Numbered from the stretch's first letter, positions 16,830 through 26,028 are shown. The stretch: DNA of 64,000 bases from Pseudomonas tritici (GCF_014268275.3 NZ_CP077084.1:1798001-1862000); one strand, 5' to 3'. Notes: generated from the sequence alone by a model not told the origin. Numbers and translations: made by a program.

Positions 16830-18047
16830 ATGTCTGTCACCGCTCAACCTGCCCGCCCTGCGCCGGACCATCACGCCGAGTTCATCGAACTGCTCAGCGC
16901 AAGCCTCGCGCAAAACGCCTTTATCAAGCTGGTGCTGGCCAAATACGTCGGTGAAGAGGCCGAATTGCAGCGGCTGATCATCAAGCCGGTAGTGGTCAAG
17001 GAGCAGGCATGCCTGTCCTTCGTCTATCGCTACAAAACCCGTGACATCACCAAAAACTTCCCGTTGGCAGAGGCCGTGGCGGCGATTGCCGAGCTGCTGC
17101 CGGCGCAGTTCAAAAACGCCCACCTGCTGTCGCTGACCGACGAAGTCCAGTTGGAATACAGCAAGAAGAACAAAAGCTCGCTGTTCAAAAGCAAGCCGCA
17201 GCAACTGCGTGAGGCGCCCTCGGCCGAGCATAACCGCGAGAAAAATCGCTTCCTCGACCTGAGCCGGCCGTTTCTCGCCGACCTGGGTGTGACCGACGCC
17301 AAGCAGGCGCTGATCCCGTCGATGTCGCGCAAGTGGAAGCAGATCAACAAGTTCATCGAAGTGTTCAGCCATGCGCTGACCTCGTCACCCTTGAAGCTGG
17401 ATCAACCGGTGCGCGTGGCGGACTTTGGTTCGGGCAAGGGCTACCTGACGTTCGCCATCCACGACTACCTGCGCAACACCCTCAAGGCCGAGGGTGAAGT
17501 GACGGGCGTGGAGCTGCGTGAAGACATGGTGACCCTGTGCAACACCGCCGCCGCTCGCCTGGAACACCCGGGGCTGGTGTTCAAATGCGGCGATGTGCGC
17601 AGCGTGGCGCCGAGCGAGCTGGACGTGATGATCGCCCTGCATGCCTGCGACATTGCCACTGACTATGCGATCCACACCGGCATCCGCTCCGGCGCGTCGA
17701 TCATCATGTGCTCGCCGTGCTGCCACAAACAGATTCGCCTGCAGATCCAGAGCCCGGTGCTGCTCAAACCGATGCTGCAATACGGCCTGCACCTGGGCCA
17801 GCAGGCGGAAATGGTCACCGACAGTTTGCGCGCGCTGTTCCTGGAGGCCTGTGGTTATGAAACCAAGGTGTTCGAGTTCATCTCGCTGGAACACACCAAC
17901 AAGAACAAGATGATCCTCGCGGTGAAGCGTGCAGAGCCGATGGACAACGCGCAGTTGCTGGAGAAAATCCAGGAGCTGAAGGCGTTCTACCACATCACCG
18001 AACACTGCCTGGAAACCCTGCTGCGCGCGGATGGGTACCTGACCTGA
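16830..18047 (+). CDS. SAM-dependent methyltransferase, METTL25/GSTCD-like
   Basis: 405 residues from the ATG at 16830 (MSVTAQPARPAPDHHAEFIE). An N-terminal helical region of about 190 residues precedes a Rossmann methyltransferase domain: motif I VADFGSGKGYLTFAIHDYL near residue 195, acidic VTGVELREDM, and a catalytic-region pattern ALHACDIATD followed by CSPCCHKQ. The CSPCCHK signature is shared with a broad family that includes eukaryotic GSTCD/METTL25-like proteins; rRNA is a likely type of substrate but nothing here proves it. Its 3' end overlaps the convergent EamA gene by 53 bp. Confidence 0.8.
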   Translation: MSVTAQPARPAPDHHAEFIELLSASLAQNAFIKLVLAKYVGEEAELQRLIIKPVVVKEQACLSFVYRYKTRDITKNFPLAEAVAAIAELLPAQFKNAHLLSLTDEVQLEYSKKNKSSLFKSKPQQLREAPSAEHNREKNRFLDLSRPFLADLGVTDAKQALIPSMSRKWKQINKFIEVFSHALTSSPLKLDQPVRVADFGSGKGYLTFAIHDYLRNTLKAEGEVTGVELREDMVTLCNTAAARLEHPGLVFKCGDVRSVAPSELDVMIALHACDIATDYAIHTGIRSGASIIMCSPCCHKQIRLQIQSPVLLKPMLQYGLHLGQQAEMVTDSLRALFLEACGYETKVFEFISLEHTNKNKMILAVKRAEPMDNAQLLEKIQELKAFYHITEHCLETLLRADGYLT

Positions 18048-18948
18048 AGTGAGCACGGTCGCCTGTGGGAGCTGGCGCAGGCTGCACCGCCGTCTTGCGC
18101 CCCAGCATCACCGTCACAATCACCCCGCACGCAAACACCCAGGTAATCGGCTCGATGTGTTCACCAAAGAACAGCGCCGAGAACGCGATGGTGAAGAAGA
18201 TCTGCAACAGCTGAATCTGACTGACCCGCGCAATCCCGCCCATGGCCAACCCGGCATACCAGGCGAAGAACCCCAAAAACTGCGAGAACAGCGACACATA
18301 ACCAAACGCCCACCACGCGCGCATGGAAATCGCCTCTTGATGCTGCGCCGCCAAGTACCACACCGGGCCGATCAACACCGGCGTCGACAGTACCAGCGCC
18401 CAGCAGATCACCTGCCAGCCACCCATCTCCTTGGCCAGTCGTCCGCCTTCGGCATAACCCAGGCCGCCCACGGCAATCGCGCCAAGCATCAGCAGGTCGC
18501 CCGCCTGAATACTGCCGGCCCCGGTGATCAGCGCATAACTCAACACCAGGCCGCTGCCCAGCGCCGCGCAGGCCCAGAAGGCTTTTGACGGCCGCTCATG
18601 GGACAGCCACGCCGCATACAGCGCTACGCACAACGGTTGCAGGCCATTGACCAGCGCGCCATGGGACGCTGGCAAGGTTTGCATGGCCCAGGCCGACAGC
18701 ACCGGAAAACCCAGAATCACGCCCGCGATCACCAGGCACAGCCCGCGCACCTGACGCCAGCTCGGCCAGCGTTCACGCCGCCACAGCAACAGCGCCGCCG
18801 CCGGGATCGCCGCGAACAGAGCGCGGCCCAGGCCGTTGAGCAACGGGTGCATTTCCTGCACCACGATGCGGGTGAAGGGCAGGGTCAGGCTGAAAATGAT
18901 GACGCCCAGCAGGCCAAGGGCCATGCCGGTGTTTTCGCGCGAGCTCAT
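17995..18948 (-). CDS. EamA/DMT-family transporter
   Basis: Drug/metabolite transporter with ten predicted helices, 317 residues from the ATG at 18948 (MSSRENTGMALGLLGVIIFS). Two EamA repeats are visible: MALGLLGVIIFSLTLPFTRI through SHGALVNGLQPLCVALYAAW, and AGDLLMLGAIAVGGLGYAEG through SQIQLLQIFFTIAFSALFFG. A much longer in-frame upstream stretch covers repeat DNA and is not coding. The C-terminal 30 residues run beyond the family end into the 3' end of the convergent methyltransferase gene. Substrate unknown. Confidence 0.85.
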   Translation of the reverse strand: MSSRENTGMALGLLGVIIFSLTLPFTRIVVQEMHPLLNGLGRALFAAIPAAALLLWRRERWPSWRQVRGLCLVIAGVILGFPVLSAWAMQTLPASHGALVNGLQPLCVALYAAWLSHERPSKAFWACAALGSGLVLSYALITGAGSIQAGDLLMLGAIAVGGLGYAEGGRLAKEMGGWQVICWALVLSTPVLIGPVWYLAAQHQEAISMRAWWAFGYVSLFSQFLGFFAWYAGLAMGGIARVSQIQLLQIFFTIAFSALFFGEHIEPITWVFACGVIVTVMLGRKTAVQPAPAPTGDRAHFRSGTHPRAAGFPGSVR

Positions 18949-19329
18949 GGGGAAGAACCGAAATCTGGAGGGCTTCAAGGGAACCCATCTAGCCACAACC
19001 CCCGCTGATTGCAGGCCTACAGCTGGGCGCGGATTTATCCGTACAGTTGAGTCCCGGTGGGGGCTGGCTTGCCTGCGATAGCCACAGGTATCTACACAAC
19101 TTTCAAGGCTGCAAAATCTCCCTGTAGTGAGCGGGCTTGCCCCGCGCTGGGCTGCGAAGCGGCCCCAACAAAGGCTGCGCCGAGTTCCAGGTAGGACCAG
19201 GTCGCCTGGTTTGGGGCCGCTTCGCAGCCCAGCGCGGGGCAAGCCCGCTCACTACAAGTGCGATAGCATCACCTAGGCCTACGTGATCCACCGAGGTGTC
19301 TGCATCGCGGGCAAGCCCGGCTCCCACAT
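18949..19329. other. Repeat-filled gap between the EamA gene and the TonB receptor gene
   Basis: No gene. It holds the EamA promoter side, single REP copies near 19055 and 19301, and the long perfect palindrome at 19123-19256. Confidence 0.7.
19123..19256. repeat. Perfect 46-bp inverted repeat (large palindromic element)
   Basis: The left arm at 19123-19168 (starting TGTAGTGAGCGGGCTTGCCC) and the right arm at 19211-19256 (ending GGGCAAGCCCGCTCACTACA) are exact reverse complements over 46 bp, separated by 42 bp. It is larger than the usual REP pair and is adjoined by REP-type fragments. The transcript would form a very stable hairpin after the TonB receptor gene. Confidence 0.88.
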
Positions 19330-21894
19330 TTAGAAGAAGCGCGTGATGCTGATCTTGGCGTTGCGCCCTTCGCTGTAGACACCCTCGCCGCTGAGAGCCG
19401 GCTGGTAGCTGCGGTTGAATAGGTTGTCGACGGTGAAGTTGATCTCGGTGCCTTTGAGGCCGGCCTGCTGCGGTTTCCAATTGGCGAACAGGCCCTGGGT
19501 GTCGTAACTGGCGTTCTCGGTTTGGTCGTAGATAAAGTCGCCGATGCTGGAGTTGAATCCACCAGGGTAAATGTCGGTGGGCACCCGGTCGGTCTTGCGC
19601 ACGAACTGGCCCTGCCAGCCCACTTGTGCGTCCCAGCTCGGTATCTTGGTACCCAGCACCACCACCCATTTGGCCGGTGGAATATCCCGCGCCCACACAT
19701 GACGGTCGGTAGCCCAAGGGTTGGTGTAGGGGTTGTCGCGTTTACCTGTAGCCCAGGAGTAAGTCAGGGAGCCGAACACGTATGTCGAATCGTAGTAGCT
19801 TTCGAGCTCGACGCCCTTGATGGTCATGCCGCCGACGTTGCGATAGTTGGTTCTGGACGCCGTGTCGTTGCACACCGTATCGATATTACCCGGCACGGTC
19901 ATTTGCCGTTCGCAGCCGATGCCGGTGGCCTTCATGATCTCGTCTTCGATGCGGTTGTGAAACAGCGTGGTGCGCAGTTGCAGGTTGTCATCGCGGGTGA
20001 AAATGCGCGAGAAGTTGGTGACGTTGCCCGCGGTAATCGCCGTAATGCGCTCGGGCTTGAGGTTGAGGCTTGTGGCGCTGCGCGTGCTGGCGGCGCCCTG
20101 GACTTCATACTGTTCATCGATGACCGGCGCACGCCACGTGCGGTTCCAGCTGGCGAAGAAGGCCACATCCGGGGTCACGTTCCAGAACGCTGCCAGGCGC
20201 GGTGACCAGCCCGTGTAGGTGCGGTCGCTGTAGTCATGGCCGACGCGCGGGTCCGGGTTGCTGTAGTACGGCGCATCATTGGCTTCGCCGCGGTTGCGCA
20301 CGTGGTCATAGCGCAGGGACGGGGTGATGGTCACATCCCCAAGCGTGACCGCGTCCTGCAGGTAGAACGAATTTGTGTCGACCTTGCCGTGGGGCATGAA
20401 ATACGGCTGGAAATGCCCATAGTTGTATCTCGCGGTGTTGTAGGTGGCGCCGGGCATCCAGCTTTCGGTTTCGCGGTCGTGCTTGCGGATCTGCACGCCA
20501 GTGGTCACTGCGTGTTCCAGCGGACCGGTGGTCAACAGGCTGATATTGCGCAGCTCAAGGATGCGGTCGGCATAAGACGTTTCCATCTTGCGTCCACCGG
20601 TGCTCAGACCAATCACGGCATTTTCGGCGCGTTCGTCAGTCTGGTCGGTCTTGGAGAACGAGTAGCTGAGCTTCAAGTCGATTAATGGGTTGTTCAGCGG
20701 CTGGTACTGGTAGTTGCCCGACCAGGTGGTGTCCACGGTTTCACGGTCGGCCAGGAAACGTGTCAGCGCGCCTTTGTAGCCATACCGGTCGATCGCCGCT
20801 TGCGTCGGCGGTGACGGGTAGGATTTAGCCGAGAACGGCGCCATGCGCTCGCTTTTGGCACTGGAGTAGGACAAGCCCATGCTGTGTTCGTCGGTAAGGT
20901 GGGCATTGACCTTGAACAGTTGGCCCTCTACATCCTGTGCACTGTTGGGCAGGCGCTTGGGGTTGATCGGGTATTGATTGCGCGGGTCGGGCGGAGTGCC
21001 GGCGAGCTTCAAGTCGTCGCCGTCGCGCTTGGTCAGGTAAATCAGGCCATCCATGCGACCATCGTCGGTGCGGCCATACACCGCGCCGCTGTACACCTGC
21101 TCGTGGGTGTTGCTGGAGTAGCCATACTTGGCCATCGCCCCGGCGTTACGCCCGTCCTTGAGCAGGTCCGGCGCATCCTTGGTGGTCATGTTGACCGTGC
21201 CGCCGAAGCCGCCGTTACCGGTGAACGGCGAGTAAGGGCCTTTCTCCACCTCAATGCTTTTGATCAACTCGGGCTCGATGAAGACCGTGCCTTGTTGATA
21301 GCGCTCGAAGCCACTTTTGGTTGCGCCATCCACGGTCATCGGCACATCTTCTGCATCGCCCATGCCGCGAATGTTCATGGTCTGGCCACCTGGCTTGGGC
21401 GAGCCGCCCATGAACACACCGGGCAAAGTCTGCAACAGCGAAGGGATGTTGTCGGGCTGGTAACGGTCAATATCGGCCTGGCTCAAGGTGGAGCGGCCTA
21501 CGGTGCTGGAGTCGACCTCGTTACCGGTGCCGATCACGCTCAGGGCGTCCAACTGAATCGCACCGCTCTGGGTAGTTTTCGCCTCTTCGGGCCTTACCAC
21601 ATAGGTGTTGCCGACTTTGATCAGGGTGAACTCACCATTTTTCAGCAAGGTGCGAATCGCCACTTCCGCGGTGAAGTCACCGTCGAGTGCCGGCGCCTGC
21701 ACATTCCTGAACAGCGCTTCATCGAACAACAGCTGGATTTTCGCCTGCTGCGCCACCTGGCTCAGGGATGTCGCCAGGGCCTGGGCGGGCAGCTTGAATG
21801 GCTCCGCTTGGGCGCTGAGGCTGAATGCCAGGCAGGTGGCGATGAGGGTCGGTCGAAGCAACAGGTGCGAAGCGTGGCAAGGCGCGCGAAACAT
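19330..21894 (-). CDS. TonB-dependent outer-membrane receptor with signalling (STN) domain
   Basis: Outer-membrane transducer importing an iron chelate or heme, 854 residues from the ATG at 21894 with a GGGGG ribosome site. After a signal peptide (ending LSAQA), the STN signalling domain spans about residues 35-95 (FKLPAQALATSLSQVAQQA), then plug domain motifs (PSLLQTLPGVFMGG, NIRGMGDAEDVPMTVDGATK, IEVEKGPYSPFTGNGGFGGT) and a beta barrel ending in ISITRFF. The neighbouring sigma factor and FecR-like regulator make it a cell-surface signalling receptor. The plug style recalls heme/hemophore receptors of the HasR class, but no hemophore gene is nearby, so the ligand is open. Confidence 0.88.
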   Translation of the reverse strand: MFRAPCHASHLLLRPTLIATCLAFSLSAQAEPFKLPAQALATSLSQVAQQAKIQLLFDEALFRNVQAPALDGDFTAEVAIRTLLKNGEFTLIKVGNTYVVRPEEAKTTQSGAIQLDALSVIGTGNEVDSSTVGRSTLSQADIDRYQPDNIPSLLQTLPGVFMGGSPKPGGQTMNIRGMGDAEDVPMTVDGATKSGFERYQQGTVFIEPELIKSIEVEKGPYSPFTGNGGFGGTVNMTTKDAPDLLKDGRNAGAMAKYGYSSNTHEQVYSGAVYGRTDDGRMDGLIYLTKRDGDDLKLAGTPPDPRNQYPINPKRLPNSAQDVEGQLFKVNAHLTDEHSMGLSYSSAKSERMAPFSAKSYPSPPTQAAIDRYGYKGALTRFLADRETVDTTWSGNYQYQPLNNPLIDLKLSYSFSKTDQTDERAENAVIGLSTGGRKMETSYADRILELRNISLLTTGPLEHAVTTGVQIRKHDRETESWMPGATYNTARYNYGHFQPYFMPHGKVDTNSFYLQDAVTLGDVTITPSLRYDHVRNRGEANDAPYYSNPDPRVGHDYSDRTYTGWSPRLAAFWNVTPDVAFFASWNRTWRAPVIDEQYEVQGAASTRSATSLNLKPERITAITAGNVTNFSRIFTRDDNLQLRTTLFHNRIEDEIMKATGIGCERQMTVPGNIDTVCNDTASRTNYRNVGGMTIKGVELESYYDSTYVFGSLTYSWATGKRDNPYTNPWATDRHVWARDIPPAKWVVVLGTKIPSWDAQVGWQGQFVRKTDRVPTDIYPGGFNSSIGDFIYDQTENASYDTQGLFANWKPQQAGLKGTEINFTVDNLFNRSYQPALSGEGVYSEGRNAKISITRFF

Positions 21895-21994
21895 GAAATC
21901 CCCCGGTGTGGCCAAATGGCCAAAAAGGCGTGCGTATTGAATGCAGACCGGAGGAAGACGGGGTAGATAAAAAAATCCACACCTGCGAATGCAA

Positions 21995-22014
21995 AATATT
22001 CTCAAATAAGAATT
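21995..22014. promoter_or_regulatory. Fur-box-like palindrome before the TonB receptor gene
   Basis: AATATTCTCAAATAAGAATT: an AT-rich dyad with the GAGAAT-type half-sites of Fur boxes (minus strand AATTCTTATTTGAGAATATT), about 100 bp upstream of the receptor ATG and just after the fecR stop. Confidence 0.45.
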
Positions 22015-22021
22015 TGCGCGG

Positions 22022-22990
22022 TTATTTGCTTGGTTCGATTTTGATAATGCCGTCCGCCGACGCCACGGTTTTCACGGGCAACAGGGCGGGCAGGGCGTTG
22101 AGCAGGGCGTCTGGATCATTCACATCAAGATTGCCCGAGACCTTGAGGTGCGCCACGGCGTTGCTGACCTGCAACGGCGCCTGAGGGCGATACAGGCTCA
22201 ACTCGTCGATCAGGCTGGCGAGTTCGCGGTTGCGAAACGACAAGTGTCCGCTGCGCCAGTCAGCGACTTCCTCGAAGGGAAGGGTTTGCTGCTGCAACGA
22301 ACCATTGGCATAGCGGTAGGTAGCACGTTGCTGGGCGCCAAGCAGCGTCACCGGGCTTTTTGCATGCGGCTCGAAGGCGACCTGGCCATGGGCGACGCTG
22401 ATCACCAGTTGCTGCTGGCTGCGGCGCACGTCAAAGCCGGTGCCGACCACGCGCACGCTGGCTTCACCCGCTTGCACGAACAGCGGTCGTTCCTTGTCGG
22501 CGGCCACCTCGATGTACAGCTGGCCCTTGTCCAGGTGCACGATGCGCTGGTGCGCGGTGAAGTCCACACGCACGCGGGTGTTGGCATTCACATACAAGGT
22601 GCTGCCGTCGGGTAGGTTGAGGGTGCGCATGCCTTTGGCGTGCGCCGACAGTTGGGTGTGATAAATCTCGCGGGGCGCGCCGATGTGGGTCGCCAGCACC
22701 GCGCACAGCAAGGCGGCGGCCACGGCCAGGGCAGGGCGCCATACCGACGGTTTGCGCTTGGGCAGCGTCACGGGCTTGTTCAGTTGCTGTAACTGGGCCA
22801 GGTCGGCCCACAGCTGCTCGAATTCGGCGTAGGCGCGGGCATGGGCGGGCTCAGCCTGCCAGGCGGCAAACGCTTTGCGGTCGGCGCGCCCCATGTCATT
22901 GCGGTTGCGGGCAAACCAGCTGGCGGCTTGGGCATCGATGGCGTCGCTGGCTTCGATGTCCAAGAGCTCGGTGTCGCTCAGGCGATTCAT
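22022..22990 (-). CDS. fecR: FecR-family anti-sigma regulator
   Basis: Inner-membrane sensor that conveys receptor occupancy to the ECF sigma factor. 322 residues from the ATG at 22990, which overlaps the sigma gene stop (ATGA). N-terminal cytoplasmic DUF4880-type region (ASWFARNRNDMGRADRKAFA, AEFEQLWADLAQLQ), one membrane helix (ALAVAAALLCAVLATHIG), then the periplasmic FecR domain (RTLNLPDGSTLYVNANTRVR, HLDKGQLYIEVAADKERP). Symbol given at family level only. Confidence 0.9.
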   Translation of the reverse strand: MNRLSDTELLDIEASDAIDAQAASWFARNRNDMGRADRKAFAAWQAEPAHARAYAEFEQLWADLAQLQQLNKPVTLPKRKPSVWRPALAVAAALLCAVLATHIGAPREIYHTQLSAHAKGMRTLNLPDGSTLYVNANTRVRVDFTAHQRIVHLDKGQLYIEVAADKERPLFVQAGEASVRVVGTGFDVRRSQQQLVISVAHGQVAFEPHAKSPVTLLGAQQRATYRYANGSLQQQTLPFEEVADWRSGHLSFRNRELASLIDELSLYRPQAPLQVSNAVAHLKVSGNLDVNDPDALLNALPALLPVKTVASADGIIKIEPSK

Positions 22991-23526
22991 TCTGGCTGCT
23001 CCGTGCCGGGTTCTTGTTGAAGGCTTCGCTTGCAATGCAGCAGGGCAAAGGCGATGTGTTTTTCCACCATGCTGGTGGAAATGCCCATGCGCTCGGCGAT
23101 CTGCGCTTGGCTCAAGCCTTCGAAGCGGTGCAGCATAAGGGCTTCTCGCCGGCGGGGCGAGAGTCCGGCGAGGACTTCTTTCAACTGTTCCAGGCGTTGC
23201 AAGCGTTGCGCGGCGGCCATGGGGTCGTTTTGCTCGTCGGTGACCGGTTCCGCGTCCATGTCGGCCTGATCAACGTGAACGGAGTGCCGCACCTTCTGTT
23301 TGCGCCAGTGATCACGCAGCAGGTTGCGCGCCATCTGGAACAGAAACGCCCGTGGCTGCTCGACCTTGGCCCGGTCGCGGTAGTCCAGCCACTGGGTAAA
23401 GACATCCTGCGTCATGTCCGCCGCGTCGCTGGCGTTGTCCGTGCGTCTGCGCAGGAAATACAGGATATCTGTATAAAACCCGCGAAAGGCATCGGCCGAC
23501 AACGGGTCGGGCTTGGGACGAGACAT
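22987..23526 (-). CDS. fecI: ECF sigma factor, FecI-like (iron starvation class)
   Basis: 179 residues. Sigma-70 region 2 (YTDILYFLRRRTDNASDAAD, MTQDVFTQWL, RAFLFQMARNLLRDHWRKQK) and region 4 (LSPRRREALMLHRFEGLSQA then QIAERMGISTSMVEKHI) are complete. It heads the fecI-fecR pair with a Fur-box-like site upstream and would direct transcription of the adjacent TonB receptor gene. Symbol at family level only. Confidence 0.9.
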   Translation of the reverse strand: MSRPKPDPLSADAFRGFYTDILYFLRRRTDNASDAADMTQDVFTQWLDYRDRAKVEQPRAFLFQMARNLLRDHWRKQKVRHSVHVDQADMDAEPVTDEQNDPMAAAQRLQRLEQLKEVLAGLSPRRREALMLHRFEGLSQAQIAERMGISTSMVEKHIAFALLHCKRSLQQEPGTEQPE

Positions 23527-23569
23527 GGATATCCTTCTGGACGAAGCACGATTTGGAAAAGTCGTGAAT

Positions 23570-23590
23570 GATATCGAGAATTATTGCTAT
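23570..23590. promoter_or_regulatory. Fur-box-like site before the ECF sigma gene
   Basis: GATATCGAGAATTATTGCTA with T, containing the GAGAATTATT core common in Pseudomonas Fur boxes, 44 bp upstream of the sigma gene ATG (23526). Confidence 0.55.
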
Positions 23591-23633
23591 TTGTCTCTCT
23601 GTAACAGATGTCCTCAATCAAAAATGTGGGAGC

Positions 23634-23713
23634 GGGCTTGCTCGCGAAAGCGGTGGGTCAGACAGCGGATCTGTTGACTGTTACACCGCATTCGCGAGCA
23701 AGCCCACTCCCAC
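23634..23713. repeat. REP inverted pair between fecI and the DUF4917 gene
   Basis: ATGTGGGAGCGGGCTTGCTC with GCGAAAGCGGTGG at the left and TTCGCGAGCAAGCCCACTCC with CAC at the right, the same subtype as the pair at 3225-3315. Confidence 0.85.
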
Positions 23714-23737
23714 CGTTGATCTCCTTCGTTCAGGGGA

Positions 23738-24754
23738 TCAGCGTTCGACGGGGACTGACAGTGCAGAATTACCCAATGGATGCGTACGCGCCGCGAAGAA
23801 CTTCAGCTCCACACCAGTGCCATCAAATAACTCCGAATACCGCCGTTTCTGCTGCCGAATAAACCCATCGCTGCGCCCCGAAACCGAGATCGCCAGGGTC
23901 GTCAGTTTGGCTTGGCGAATCGCATCCACCAGATGCTTATCCTGCGGTCCCAAGTCATGGCCAAAGATGCACAGCGCGCCCTCATGCGTCAGCAACTGCT
24001 CATAGCAAAACGACAGATAGTCCGAACTGCGGATGGTCTTGAGCTTCTCCTCAACCTTGCCTTCGCTGACAAACAGCGGAACATCGTCGAGGGTCTTGAT
24101 CGTGTTGTTGATGGCAAAACTGCTGAGCAACGTGCTGTCGGTGGTCGGCAATTTGCGCACGGTGCCATCAAGGTTGCGCACCAGGTGCAGACCGCCATGC
24201 AGGTAGAGGATGCGCGTGGCGCTTGTATGGGTGTTGCGCAGGTCGAAGCTGGCGTCGGCGCTGCGGAACAAGTCGTCGATGCCCGGCGTGTGCAGGATCG
24301 CCCAATAGTTGAGCAAGTCGTAGTTGCTGGTGAACACCGTCGCGTAATTGGCCAGTTCGCTGTTGATCGTTGCCAACGTCGACGGCTGCACCAGGCGCCA
24401 TGGGATGTGCACGGTGTGGATGGTATTGATCAAGGCTTCCTTGATCGCGTAATAGCGATTACGCGGCGCCGCCGAGCTGACCGCCAGGGCCTTGTTGACC
24501 CGACTGGTGGTTTTCAATGCACCCAGCGCCTGCTCGAAACTGCGGGTTTGCAGGGCATCGAACACGCTGAGCTCGGAGGGGCTCAGGGGTTTTTCTTCGA
24601 CGGTGCGGGCGTTTTCGAACAGCGAATCGTAGGCAAAGTCTTCCCAAATCGTGCGGCTTGCGCCGTTGCCGATCAGAATCCCGCTGAAGTCGGTGCTGCT
24701 GCGCAGTGCGCTCCAGTCTTCAAGGTGGGCGTCAATATCCTGGAAATCCTTCAT
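23738..24754 (-). CDS. DUF4917 / SIR2-like family protein
   Basis: 338 residues, no signal peptide or membrane segment. Three segments recall the SIR2-like Rossmann fold: ILIGNGASRTIWEDF near residue 25 (glycine-rich GxGxS nucleotide loop), VFTSNYDLLNYWA around residue 140 (the TxNYD motif) and RILYLHGGLHLV around 185 (the LHG motif), then GALCIFGHDLGPQDKHLVDA. I assign it to DUF4917 from memory. SIR2-like proteins of this layout can cleave NAD in anti-phage systems, but no partner gene is present and the neighbours are REP DNA and metabolic genes. Confidence 0.7.
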   Translation of the reverse strand: MKDFQDIDAHLEDWSALRSSTDFSGILIGNGASRTIWEDFAYDSLFENARTVEEKPLSPSELSVFDALQTRSFEQALGALKTTSRVNKALAVSSAAPRNRYYAIKEALINTIHTVHIPWRLVQPSTLATINSELANYATVFTSNYDLLNYWAILHTPGIDDLFRSADASFDLRNTHTSATRILYLHGGLHLVRNLDGTVRKLPTTDSTLLSSFAINNTIKTLDDVPLFVSEGKVEEKLKTIRSSDYLSFCYEQLLTHEGALCIFGHDLGPQDKHLVDAIRQAKLTTLAISVSGRSDGFIRQQKRRYSELFDGTGVELKFFAARTHPLGNSALSVPVER

Positions 24755-24807
24755 TGCGGCGGGTCTACTCGAAATCGGCTGGACGGCGACTTTATCACGA
24801 GCGGGCG

Positions 24808-24821
24808 TTGATCCTGATCAA
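24808..24821 (+). promoter_or_regulatory. ANR/FNR box upstream of the iron-type alcohol dehydrogenase
   Basis: TTGATCCTGATCAA is a perfect TTGAT-N4-ATCAA site, centred about 65 bp before the ATG at 24880. A TAGGCATAAA stretch about 30-45 bp downstream could hold the -10, fitting class II activation by oxygen-sensing ANR. Confidence 0.75.
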
Positions 24822-24879
24822 GATGGCGTAGGCAGGTGAGGTCGATGCTGTAGGCATAAACGTCATCCGAGGATTCGCC

Positions 24880-26028
24880 ATGAGCAGCACCTTCTTCATT
24901 CCCGCCGTCAACATCATGGGCACCGACTGCCTCGACGAAGCCATGATCGCCATCCGCAACTACGGCTTTCACAAGGCACTGATCGTCACCGACGCCGGCC
25001 TGGCCAAGGCGGGCGTAGCGAGCATGATCGCCGAGAAACTGGCGATGCAGGACATCGACTCAGTGATCTACGACGGCGCCAAGCCCAACCCCAATGTGGA
25101 AAACGTCGAGAAAGGCCTGGCGCTGTTGCAACAGAGCGACTGCGACTTCGTGGTGTCACTGGGCGGCGGCTCGCCCCATGACTGTGCCAAGGGTATCGCC
25201 CTGTGCGCCACCAACGGCGGGCATATCGGCGACTACGAAGGCGTCGATCAGTCGAGCAAACCGCAACTGCCACTGGTGGCCATCAACACCACCGCCGGCA
25301 CCGCCAGCGAGATGACCCGTTTTTGCATCATCACCGACGAAACCCGCCACGTGAAAATGGCCATCGTCGACCGCAACGTTACACCGCTGCTGTCGGTCAA
25401 CGACCCGAGCCTGATGGTCGGCATGCCCAAGGGCCTCACTGCTGCCACCGGCATGGACGCGTTGACCCACGCGATTGAAGCCTACGTGTCCACGGCCGCT
25501 ACACCGATCACCGACGCCTGCGCGATCAAGGCCATCGAACTGATCAGCGCCAACCTGCGCCTGGCCGTACGCGACGGCAGCGACAAAGCGGCAAGGGAAA
25601 ACATGGCCTACGCGCAGTTCCTCGCCGGGATGGCGTTCAACAATGCATCGTTGGGCTTCGTGCACGCCATGGCGCACCAGTTGGGTGGTCTTTACGATCT
25701 GCCCCACGGCGTGTGCAACGCGGTGTTGCTGCCCCACGTACAAAGCTTCAACGCCAGCGTCAGCGCCAAACGCTTGAGCGACGTGGGCCGCGCATTGGGC
25801 GCCGACATCAAGGGCATCACCGACGAAGAGGGCGCACAAGCCGCCATCGCCGCGATTCGTAGCCTGGCCTCGGACGTTGAAATCCCGGCGGGCCTGCGAG
25901 AATTGGGCGCCAAGTTGCAGGACATTCCGCTGCTGGCGACCAATGCGCTCAAGGATGCCTGTGGTTTGACCAACCCACGGCGGGCGGATCAGCGTCAAAT
26001 TGAGGAGATCTTTCGTAACGCGTTCTGA
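24880..26028 (+). CDS. yiaY: Iron-containing alcohol dehydrogenase (type III, YiaY/AdhB-like)
   Basis: NAD-dependent alcohol/aldehyde interconversion, 382 residues, family length. Nucleotide-binding [16 protein letters not shown] near residue 95, [17 protein letters not shown], then metal-ligand region [15 protein letters not shown] (Asp and His) and [19 protein letters not shown] (His residues). It starts [20 protein letters not shown]. The perfect ANR box upstream points to induction under low oxygen, so a fermentative or redox-balancing role is likely; ethanol as substrate is a guess. Confidence 0.9.
   Translation: MSSTFFIPAVNIMGTDCLDEAMIAIRNYGFHKALIVTDAGLAKAGVASMIAEKLAMQDIDSVIYDGAKPNPNVENVEKGLALLQQSDCDFVVSLGGGSPHDCAKGIALCATNGGHIGDYEGVDQSSKPQLPLVAINTTAGTASEMTRFCIITDETRHVKMAIVDRNVTPLLSVNDPSLMVGMPKGLTAATGMDALTHAIEAYVSTAATPITDACAIKAIELISANLRLAVRDGSDKAARENMAYAQFLAGMAFNNASLGFVHAMAHQLGGLYDLPHGVCNAVLLPHVQSFNASVSAKRLSDVGRALGADIKGITDEEGAQAAIAAIRSLASDVEIPAGLRELGAKLQDIPLLATNALKDACGLTNPRRADQRQIEEIFRNAF

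Noticed and set aside
20884..21966. 360-residue plus-strand ORF antisense to the TonB receptor gene
   Set aside because: Antisense shadow; the minus strand has STN, plug and barrel.
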